Shown here: piece after piece, positions 29,195-37,268 of the stretch | Layout: each line of letters opens with the position of its first letter | Position numbering within the stretch: position 1 is the first letter of the stretch | Source: Risungbinella massiliensis | Lineage (GTDB): Bacteria; Bacillota; Bacilli; Thermoactinomycetales; Thermoactinomycetaceae | Length of the DNA stretch: 64,000 nucleotides | Assembly: GCF_000942395.1 (NCBI RefSeq) | Contig: NZ_LN812102.1 | Span: 371,434 to 435,433, forward strand | Reading direction: 5' to 3' | The notes under the pieces: model-generated | What the model was told of the DNA's origin: nothing | Seen by the model: only the letters and a program-made list of their open reading frames with translations | Database searches by the model: none | Made by a program: the position numbers and the translations under genes

Positions 29195-32100
29195 CGCAAT
29201 ACCTTAACTCCTCTAATACTTAAATTAAATAACATTAATCCTCTTACACTACTTCCTAGTCCGTAACTTATCGAACCTCCTCTTTCTACTTGAAATTCTA
29301 CTAGGTCATCCCCACTACGAGCCATATTGGGAAATTGATCATAAACAGAATTATGTGCTCTGCCTAATCGTTTAAGTTTTTCATAAGTTCCTTCTGCAAC
29401 TGTAAATTCAATGACTCTTTCGTATTTTTTCCCCTGTTTTTTCCGTATCGAGAGATCATTCATTACGTAGTCCACGTCTTTGGTAATCTTTAGCATACTT
29501 GCTCCATCTTCTCGTTTAGTTAATCTCCCCTGATTCTTCACCAGTTTTTTATATTCTTTTTCTGACATTGCTCTATAAAATGTCTCTACTTTGCCACCAC
29601 AATTATGAGTGAAAACCTTCAGATCAGATACATAGAATGTGTGATAATCTTCTACCGAGAAGTTATAGACTGTAGTCTCTTTCTTCTCTCGCTCAATCTT
29701 CCATACGACGAGCAAGTTACCTTCATCATCTTCGACTTGATCCCCAGACTTCAGGTCTTTAACTTGTATCCAGCCTTTTCCTTTAATCCAGAAAGGATGC
29801 TCATCAGTGGTTTCAATTACTTCTTTCCCGATATAGAGCTTATATACCTCTTTTACCTTTCGCTCATAGAGCCATTGGACAGCTTTGTAGGCTTGTTTAC
29901 CTGTTTTCTCGTCTTTTGCGAGGACTTTGTCTCCAATCTTGATATCTTGGATGTTTTTTTGTCCCTTGTCAGTAAGGACTTTGGTGTTAATAGTAAAGCA
30001 TTTGCATTCTATTTTTTGTTTTGGCTTAGTTTTGTTGGTAGATTTGGTCTGATTTCGATTCGCACTTGCCTTTGGCTTCTTACTTCTCTTTGGTACTTTC
30101 GAAACCTTTTTCGTCCCTTTTACAACTGTCCTACTCTTTTGAACGGATAGTTTGGCTTTTCGCATTCGCATTAGGGATTGGGCAGGGATTTTTTTGGCGA
30201 TCTTTTTGATCTTTTTATAAGTCTTATATGCTTTTACCCCAGCTTTAATTGCTTTTACCCCAGAGGTGATGAGCTTTGCTCCTGGGATAAAGTTGGAAGC
30301 AATATCCACTGCTGCAAATACTTTTTCATACCAGCGAGAGTTCGGATTTTTTAGGGTCTTGATACTGTCTCCAATAGCAACGTTGTAGACGGTCTTGGCT
30401 GCTTTCTTGATTCCTTTCCAACCTTTTTGCAACCAGCTTCCCCAGTTGCCGTCTGGGTCGATGTTGTTGACTGGATCACCTTCGGCGTAGAGATAGCGGT
30501 TTTGGGTGACGGCACTATCTTCTTCGCCTTCGTACGTGTCCGCAACGATAAAACGTCCTGTGGTAGGGTCGTAATCTCGCCAGCCCATGTGGTAGAGTCC
30601 GGTTTCCCCGTCATAGAAGACTCCATAGCGTCCAACATAGCGGTATGGGTTGGCATTTGCTAGCGTTTGGTCTCCCGTGATTTGGGTGATATTTCCCCAC
30701 TCATCGTAGTCATAGGTTACAACTACGTTCCCTGCGGGATCGGTTAGGGCAATGACATCTCCACGAGCATTGAACTGATAGTAATATTCGATGTCGTTGT
30801 GACGAAGTCCTAGTAGCTTACCGTCTCCATCTTTGAAGAAGTAGGTACGGCTTTCTTCTACCTCGTCTACCCATTTGACAATGCCAAAGATCTCATCTTT
30901 GCTATCTCGTTGGTACTCGTAGCGGATGCGATCATCGACTGTTTCCACTAATCGGTTGCCTTCTTGGTCGTACTCGTAGGCTACCTTTTTGGTCGTGGTC
31001 CCGTTCTCAAGCTTGGTCAACGAGACAAGCTGGTCTTCATTGTTGTAGGTGAAGTTTTGCTCGGTCTTCTTGTTGGTTCCAGCTTCGGTACGAATCGATT
31101 GGGATAGGTTTCCACTCTCATTAAAGGTGAAGCTGGTAGTACCTAAGAGGTTCCCGTTAGTATCGTCATACTCTTTTCGCTCGGAGATCCGGTTGTCCCC
31201 GATGTAGGTAAACTCATCTTTTACCTTGCCAGTGGTCAGATTCTCGGTTTTGAGAATGTTCCCCATTCCGTCATGGGTGTACTGAAGTGTCTTGCCATTC
31301 GCTTCGACGGTCTTCAAGAACCCATTGGTGGTGTAGGTGTATTTGCCTTTGACCACACCAGCATTGGTGATCTGGGAGATCTGCTCGGTATCGGTGTAAG
31401 TGTAGGCTAGGTCTACTACTAATGCTCCGGCATTGTTTCTCCCTTTCATGGTAGCTACTTTACTTCCACCGTTGTAGGTGAAGTCGGTCACTACTCCAGG
31501 TGCTCGGATAGTACGGATATTTTCATTTAGGTTGTAGTCGTAGGTGATGGTGGCACCATCGTAGTTTGGAATCTGGACAGCCGAGACTAGGTCGTCTTTG
31601 TTCCGGGTTACTTTGGTCGATCCTAATGCGGTCTGGATCGTCTCCACATCATCTTTGTCTTTATAGTTATGAATCGTACTGGTACCTGAATGCGTCACCG
31701 TTTGTTTCATAAGACGGTTGTTGGCATCGTATTCAGAGGTGGTCTCACTGTTGAGATAGCCATCTCCATCGGTATCCTTAAGTGGATCTACTGGAGTTGT
31801 CTGGTCATAGAGCCAGGACTTCTCTTCGTTACCATTGTTGTCGTAGAGACGATTAATCTCAGTCTTTTTGCCACCTTCACTCATCCAAACCTCTTGGACG
31901 ACACGACCTAATTCATCATAGCTGATGGTTCCTTGTTTGGTGGTGACGATGTTGACACCTGTTTGTTCTTTGACATCTTTGGTTATTAGGAGTCCGATGT
32001 CGTTGTAGCCATACTCCTGGATCTGAAGCTTTGGCTCAGGAGCTCCAGACGGGGTGAGTGTTACCGTTTCTTTCTTTAGCTGACCTTCTTCGTCATATTC

Positions 32101-32763
32101 CCAAGTAGTCACCGTACCATTGGGGTCGACTTGTTTGGTCTTGTCCCCTACTGTATTGTAGGTGCTCATAGTAGTCTTGCCTTCTTCATCTCGGGACTCT
32201 AACAAGTTCTCATTGAGATCATAGATCTGGTAGGTAGAACCTTGCTTGTCTACCGAGACAGCGAGATTGCCCGCTCCATCGTGAAGCGCCCATGTCTCAA
32301 CAATTGGATTAGAGTTTTCTTTGGTGTAGATTGGTTCATCGTCTTTATCATAGGCGAACTCTTTGACGTCTTCTTCCCCAATGACTGTCTTCACTTCTTT
32401 GTCTACGGCGTCGTAGTAGCTTTTTTCGACGATCCGATTGACATCACCCGTTCCATCCGTAAAGGCGGTCTCTCGGTTTAGTTCATCGTAGAAGTGAAGC
32501 ACGGTACCACGGCTAAAGTAGGTGTTGGTCTCACTATCAAAGGCTACATCTTCTACTCTCGTTGCATTGCCGTTGGCATCATAGTCGAACTTCCGATAGT
32601 TTTTGAGTGGATCAATCGTTTTGGAGACACGACCTACTGGATCGTATTTGGTCTTGATAACAGCACCTTTGGGATCCTTTGTCGCTACTGTCTCCCAAAT
32701 TCGTTGTACTCCACTACTTCCGTGATACTGATCACTTCCGATTCTAGAGGAGTACCATTGTTA
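29191..32763 (-). CDS. Rhs core + Hint + toxin C-terminus, largest member (cassette 5)
   Basis: At least 1103 residues from 32502. The same frame stays open to about 32763 with YD-like sequence, so the protein is truncated, not started. Many YD repeats (KWVDEVEESRTYF, YDEWGNITQITGDQTL) lead to the core end DPTTGRFIVADTYEGEEDSA. A pretoxin segment, Lys-rich linker and Hint follow (CKCFTINTKVLTDKGQ, DEHPFWIKGKGW, YVSDLKVFTHNCG). The ~135-residue toxin starts VETFYRAMSEKEYKKLVKNQ and ends LMLFNLSIRGVKVLR. FYRAMS...L and a late G-rich SISYGLGSS recall ADP-ribosyltransferase-like CTs (weak). It overlaps its immunity gene. Confidence 0.8.
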
Positions 32764-32848
32764 TATTTCTGTCTGGTCACCTTTGGATTTAGTACAAGTG
32801 TTGGACAGTTATTCTCATCATAGGAGGTCTCGACCACTTGGTTAATAG
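32764..32848 (-). pseudogene. Out-of-frame start of the cassette 5 Rhs fragment
   Basis: The minus strand reads VVETSYDENN, then PKVTRQKYNNGTPLESE, which is YD-like but shifted relative to the long frame. It begins right at the terminator at 32849-32885, so cassette 5 is also a displaced fragment, not a full-length Rhs. Confidence 0.6.
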
Positions 32849-32885
32849 GAAAAAGCCACTTATCTCCTAGGAAAATAAGTGGCTG
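32849..32885 (-). terminator. Terminator after cassette 4 immunity gene
   Basis: AGCCACTTAT-TTTCCTAGGAG-ATAAGTGGCT followed by TTTTTCC on the minus strand; perfect 10-bp stem. It lies about 150 nt after the immunity stop. Confidence 0.8.
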
Positions 32886-33031
32886 GTAGCTGTTATGTTA
32901 AAAACACTTTCTTCTTAATAACAGCTTAGGAATTTTTTTCTGTTTATTATACACTTTCATTTTCTTTCCATAATCCCAACATAACAGTTGCTTAAGGGAT
33001 AGTCAGTACTCATAAGGAATTTTGTTACCAA

Positions 33032-33496
33032 CTAATTTGTCTCCGTTAATAACTTAACTCTTTCAAAAAAGATAGGACTATCTTCAACCAATTCTTGTAA
33101 TATCATATGCACGAATAATTTTTCTGTCTCAGTTAGTTTGGCGTAGTTTTCCTTAAAACTTGCTGTAGCTTCTATTGAATTCAAGATACGAGCCACAAAA
33201 GTTAACAGCCAATTCAACGCATGAGGATACATAGTAGGAAGCGAATGAATCAATACCCTTCCATGTAGATCTAATGCCTCAACTAAATGTAATAACCCAA
33301 ACATAACATCATGACTCTCGGTATCATCTTCAAATACCGTGTAAATATCTTTAATATCCTTCTCACTAAATTTCAAAGGGTCGAACCAATTTGGTTCACT
33401 TAAAAAATCAAGAGAATTCACAAACTGATTAAATTCCTTCTCATCTTTCATATACCTGTTTTTGTAAAGGACTTTGATCTTTTCATTTACTGTCAT
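33032..33496 (-). CDS. Putative immunity protein, Imm30-like (cassette 4)
   Basis: ATG 33496 gives about 154 residues (MTVNEKIKVLYK); a TTG four codons upstream is also possible next to AAGGAGA. The helical core HDVMFGLLHLVEALDLHGRV followed by LPTMYPHALNWLLTFVARIL recalls Imm30-type immunity proteins (by memory). It follows a broken toxin. Confidence 0.65.
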   Translation of the reverse strand: MTVNEKIKVLYKNRYMKDEKEFNQFVNSLDFLSEPNWFDPLKFSEKDIKDIYTVFEDDTESHDVMFGLLHLVEALDLHGRVLIHSLPTMYPHALNWLLTFVARILNSIEATASFKENYAKLTETEKLFVHMILQELVEDSPIFFERVKLLTETN

Positions 33497-33514
33497 CAAT
33501 CTTTTCAATCTCCT

Positions 33515-33785
33515 TATTTATTAAAAAAACCGTTATAATTACGTCTATTAGATCTTATCACAGATCTAAGTCCCTCTCGTATTGTCTGATTATACAAACC
33601 GGCTTGCTGATAGATTCTTCGCATATCTTTTATATCAAATGCTTGAGCATCTCTTGGAGATAACGAAAAAAGAACCAATCGTTCGGTGGACGCCCAAAAG
33701 TAGCTGTTTCTCTATGTCTCCCTCCTGTCCCAGGATGTGGGTGTTCAACATTAATAGCAACTGCTTTTTAACACTCAATAGAACA
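33515..33785 (-). pseudogene. Rhs toxin C-terminus remnant, frameshifted (cassette 4)
   Basis: The minus strand reads VEHPHPGTGGRHRETATFGR in one frame and then LSPRDAQAFDIKDMRRIYQQ followed by AGLYNQTIREGLRSVIRSNR and stop in another. The HPHPGTGGRHR block is a His-rich motif of the kind found in small nuclease toxins. A single frame break near 33690 separates the two halves. Confidence 0.6.
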
Positions 33786-33829
33786 TCCTTGAGTTGTACA
33801 AAAGTAACAAGCTTTTTAATTACAGAAAT

Positions 33830-33925
33830 TTTCTTTTATGGAACGTGATCGTTCCTTTGACTGGGTGGTCAAGGATTGACGCATATCATCTGCACTATAA
33901 GCAGTAGAGTATTTGGCTTTATTCA
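33830..33925 (-). pseudogene. Short Rhs family 2 scrap
   Basis: 33838-33890 matches the 35010-35075 segment (GTITFHYD / AKGTITF coding region) of the family 2 cores. It is all that is left of the core of cassette 4. Confidence 0.55.
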
Positions 33926-33928
33926 CAA

Positions 33929-34243
33929 TTAATTTGTAAGGAATAAAAAATAAAAAAGGACTAATAATAAAATTATCATTATCGGATTTTCGATATACTT
34001 TTTAAACAAAGTACCTTTTAATAACTTATTTACCTTCCATTTGATTTCCACCATCGATACATAAGCTAATACACAAATCATAAAAATAATATCAGTAATA
34101 AAACTTCCTTTAAACATATATATTTTCAGTAAAACGGAAACTGCTAAAAGATAGTTGACTATTGCTAGAGTAAGAATTATCTTATGGTTCCCTTCTGTCT
34201 TTTCTTTTAATTCCTCAATAATAGCTTTCATATCAAGTGCCAC
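33929..34243 (-). CDS. Membrane immunity protein candidate (cassette 3)
   Basis: 104 residues: a charged helix (MKAIIEELKEKTEGNHK) then three hydrophobic segments (IILTLAIVNYLLAVSVLL; SFITDIIFMICVLAYVSM; PIMIILLLVLFYFLFL). It directly follows an Rhs with a hydrophobic/aromatic-rich CT. A membrane-resident antidote would fit a membrane-acting toxin (inference). Confidence 0.6.
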   Translation of the reverse strand: MALDMKAIIEELKEKTEGNHKIILTLAIVNYLLAVSVLLKIYMFKGSFITDIIFMICVLAYVSMVEIKWKVNKLLKGTLFKKYIENPIMIILLLVLFYFLFLTN

Positions 34244-34255
34244 TCCTTAAAATTT

Positions 34256-34281
34256 ACAGGAGCTATTATAATAGCTCCTGT
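34256..34281 (-). terminator. Palindrome between toxin and immunity genes (cassette 3)
   Basis: ACAGGAGCTATTA/TAATAGCTCCTGT, a perfect 26-bp palindrome nine bases past the Rhs stop. It could terminate or attenuate before the immunity gene, as in cassettes 1 and 2. Confidence 0.5.
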
Positions 34282-34290
34282 ATCTATTAT

Positions 34291-35214
34291 CTATCTATAT
34301 CGATAAATCCTTACTCTTTTTATAGTAAGCTTTTGATACCTATAACGATATTTATAATAACCCCATCGCCAGGAGAGTGTATAAGTTATTTGTACTCGAA
34401 TACCTGCGTAATCACCATAAATATTATCTTTAAATTCATCTAACAGAAAGCTTAATGCTTGAACTGTGAAAAAACCCCCAAGCCCATAATACTTAACTCC
34501 AAGAATACTAAGTGCCCATTTTGCAGCATTAACTGTGCTGTTTAATTGCCTCTTAGTGATAGTGATAGTTTTAGTTAAATGACCGTCTGGATCTATATTA
34601 ATTAAAGGATTGTTTTCAACATAAATATATTGATTCTGAGTAATAGGCAATTGACTAATACCTAAAAATGTATCCCTCGTCAAAAATCTCCCAATCTCCG
34701 AGTTATAATATCTACTCTGTAAATAATACAACTCGGTCTCCTTATCATAACGATACCCCGCATACCGATAAGGATTGTCCACTGTTCCAGTCTCTGCTAT
34801 CAAGTTCCCAAATGCATCATAGTCATAGGTAGCTACTTTAGCACCATTGGCATCTGTCAATGCTACTACATCACCATGTCCATTTAGCTGGTAGTAGTAA
34901 TATTGACCATTGGTCTTCATGCTCACTGGTTGGTTTTCAGCGTTATAGGTATATCTTGCAATAACGGTATTGCTGCTATTTGTCTCAAAAACGACATTTT
35001 TGTTTTCATCATAATGGAACGTGATCGTTCCTTTGGCTGGGGTGGTCATCGTCTGACGCATTCCATCTGCCCGATAGGTGTAGGATGCGATGGTGGCTCC
35101 TGCTTTGTCTTTTACAGCAGTAAGACGATTTTCTGCATCATAGGTATAGGTGCGATTTCCGTCACTAAGCAAGTTGCCGTTGTCATCATAGGTATAGGTA
35201 GTGCCTCGATACAA
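34291..35214 (-). CDS. Rhs family 2 core fragment with aromatic/basic C-terminus (cassette 3)
   Basis: 307 residues, truncated at the N-terminus. YD repeats (YTYDAENRLTAVKDKAGATI; LNGHGDVVALTDANG) end in LYYLQSRYYNSEIGRFLTRD. The ~95-residue variable end contains KWALSILGVKYYGLGGFFTV and a very aromatic, basic tail (YTLSWRWGYYKYRYRYQKL). Probably membrane-active, but I do not recognise the family. No Hint domain. Confidence 0.7.
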   Translation of the reverse strand: MYRGTTYTYDDNGNLLSDGNRTYTYDAENRLTAVKDKAGATIASYTYRADGMRQTMTTPAKGTITFHYDENKNVVFETNSSNTVIARYTYNAENQPVSMKTNGQYYYYQLNGHGDVVALTDANGAKVATYDYDAFGNLIAETGTVDNPYRYAGYRYDKETELYYLQSRYYNSEIGRFLTRDTFLGISQLPITQNQYIYVENNPLINIDPDGHLTKTITITKRQLNSTVNAAKWALSILGVKYYGLGGFFTVQALSFLLDEFKDNIYGDYAGIRVQITYTLSWRWGYYKYRYRYQKLTIKRVRIYRYR

Positions 35215-35227
35215 GCGAAAATAACTA

Positions 35228-35572
35228 TTAACTAAAAATCAACTTGCCAATTGTGTCTATCTTAACAATCCAATAAAGAATACACAAAATATTTAGTACA
35301 AAGAGTATATAGAATCCTAATTTAACAATAAGTTTACGTCCCTTAGAAAAAAAAATATCGTCGATCAAATCAGCTGGCCAGTTTTCTGACTTATCTCCAG
35401 ATATAATCCAACATACAATTACAAGTATGGTTAAGCTACACCAAATTCCTCCTTGTAGCCACTTGAAATCAGCTATATATCCAAATAAATGCAGTAATAT
35501 TACCAGAGGAGATAATACACACCCAATAACCAAAGCATTTCTAGCTATTGAAAATACTCGTTGATTTTTCAT
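35228..35572 (-). CDS. Membrane immunity protein candidate (cassette 2)
   Basis: 114 residues with three hydrophobic segments (ALVIGCVLSPLVILLHLFGY; GGIWCSLTILVIVCWII; LGFYILFVLNILCILYWIV). The LFGYI and CWI motifs and the overall plan match the protein at 36874-37188, so they are diverged paralogues. It follows the hydrophobic toxin of cassette 2. Confidence 0.65.
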   Translation of the reverse strand: MKNQRVFSIARNALVIGCVLSPLVILLHLFGYIADFKWLQGGIWCSLTILVIVCWIISGDKSENWPADLIDDIFFSKGRKLIVKLGFYILFVLNILCILYWIVKIDTIGKLIFS

Positions 35573-35705
35573 TTTGAAATCTCGACTCCTTGTGTGGTTA
35601 TAACTTAGTTTTAAAAATTAATTTGAATATATGGCATCACTCAGGAAAAACTATCCTACTTATAAAAATTATGTTCTTATAATTAGTTCAACAAAATAGT
35701 ATTTT

Positions 35706-35758
35706 AAGAGTAGTGAGTGGTATTTTTCACTCAGTTAACACCACTCACTATTTTTTAT
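35706..35758 (-). terminator. Terminator after the cassette 2 Rhs, before its immunity gene
   Basis: Minus strand TAGTGAGTGGT-gttaactgagtgaaaaat-ACCACTCACTA. T-rich sequence lies on both sides. Placed 30 nt after the toxin stop and ~130 nt before the immunity ATG. Confidence 0.65.
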
Positions 35759-35789
35759 TTACTCAAACAGAAGTGACTAAAAGATGTAT

Positions 35790-36745
35790 CTACCAGATGT
35801 ACCTACCAAAGGATCTGATTATTGGTCTTGCTTTTTTTATTCCAGTACGATAGCCAGATTTAAAAGCATTAACTATTTTAGGTAAAATCCTACGTAATTT
35901 TCCTGTTACACCCTTTGCATGTTTCCACATGAAAGAACCTGGAAGGAAATGAAGAGCAAAATTTACTGCCCAAGTAACCAAAAAAGAGGATCGTCCTCTG
36001 TACCAGTTCCACTTGTATGGATTAAACGATACTGTAATAAAGAAACCAATTGCTGTATGAATGAAAGAAGTTACCAATATGGCCACTACCTGCAATGGGA
36101 CAATATGCCCATTAGAGTCCGTGTGCATAACTGGATTATTTGCAGTATAAGCATACTTATTAATACTCAAAGGATTTGTATCTACACCTAAAAACGTATC
36201 CCTCGTCAGAAACCTCCCAATCTCCGAGTTATAATATCTACTCTGTAAATAATACAACCCGGTCTCCTTATCATAACGATACCCCGCATACCGATAAGGA
36301 TTGTCCACTGCTTCCCAGTCTCTGCTACTAAATTCCCAAATGCATCATAGTCATAGGTAGCTACTTTTGTACCGTTGGCATCGGTTAAAGCTACTACATC
36401 ACCATGTCCATTCAATTATAGTAGTAATACTAACCATTGGTCTTCCATGCTCACTGGTTGGTTTTCAGAGTTATAAGTGTATCTTGCGATAACAGTATTG
36501 ATACTGTTTGTCTCAAATACTACATTTTTCTTTTCATCATAATGGAACGTGATCGTTCCTTTGTCTGGGGTGGTCATGGTCTGACGCATTCCATCTTTAC
36601 GATAGGTGTAGGATGCGATTTCTGTCACTTAGCAAGTTGCCGTTGTCATCATAGATAAGCATGTAGTTACCGTATCCGAGCAGTCCATACTTTGGGCAGT
36701 CACTCACGACAGTTAGGCGATTTTCTGCGTCATAGGTGGACAAAT
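35790..36745 (-). pseudogene. Rhs family 2 core (frameshifted) with hydrophobic C-terminus (cassette 2)
   Basis: The last 172 residues are open (35790-36308): YRYDKETGLYYLQSRYYNSE, then FLTRDTFLGVDTNPLSINKY. The ~110-residue end is hydrophobic: LQVVAILVTSFIHTAIGFFI, FLVTWAVNFALHFLPGSFMW and a basic tail (RTGIKKARPIIRSFGRYIW). Upstream core pieces (36206-36415, 36416-36628, to ~36745) are separated by small shifts at 36308 and 36416. Confidence 0.7.
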
Positions 36746-36807
36746 GTGGTTCATTAAGAGGCGCACTTATCTAATCCAATTAAAACGAGCATGTGAAGTA
36801 AGAAAGA

Positions 36808-36842
36808 GAAAAGCCATCTGGTATGAAGCAGAATGGCTCTCT
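36808..36842 (-). terminator. Terminator after cassette 1 immunity gene
   Basis: AGCCATTC-tgcttcatacc-AGATGGCT followed on the minus strand by TTTCTCTTTC. Imperfect stem. Confidence 0.5.
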
Positions 36843-36873
36843 CTAGCAATATTTAATATGGAATAGATAACAC

Positions 36874-37188
36874 TCAAAAAGAAGAATACGTAAATAGCCA
36901 ATATACAAAGCTTACCATAGACAACATAATCAATCCATTTCTCCATTTACCACCATTTCTTAAAATCATGTACTTTTCCGGAGGGAAATAAGATCCTTTT
37001 TCTTCGGTACGTACTAACCAACAACAAAAGATAATAAGGTGTATAATTACTCCTATTACCAATGCTGGTATAAAAAAACTATCTATATATCCAAATATAA
37101 ATAAGCACAACATTATTGGTGGTACGGAATACAAAGCAAGTTCTGCATTTGCTGCAATATAACACAGCACCCTGTCTTGTTTGTTCAT
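36874..37188 (-). CDS. Membrane immunity protein candidate (cassette 1)
   Basis: 104 residues with three hydrophobic segments (YSVPPIMLCLFIFGYI; ALVIGVIIHLIIFCCWLV; NGLIMLSMVSFVYWLFTY). Diverged paralogue of 35228-35572 (shared FGYI, CW and YW positions). An AGGAGGCAT ribosome binding site precedes the ATG. It is separated from the toxin by a strong terminator, so it needs its own promoter. Confidence 0.65.
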   Translation of the reverse strand: MNKQDRVLCYIAANAELALYSVPPIMLCLFIFGYIDSFFIPALVIGVIIHLIIFCCWLVRTEEKGSYFPPEKYMILRNGGKWRNGLIMLSMVSFVYWLFTYSSF

Positions 37189-37219
37189 ATTATGCCTCCT
37201 TACTTTTATACTAATATGT

Positions 37220-37266
37220 ACTTGCCCCCTCCTAAAATTTGAAATTTAAACAGGAGAGGGCAAGTA
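37220..37266 (-). terminator. Terminator between cassette 1 toxin and immunity gene
   Basis: ACTTGCCCTCTCCT / AGGAGGGGGCAAGT with one mismatch, immediately after the Rhs stop codon at 37269. Confidence 0.65.
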
Positions 37267-37268
37267 AA

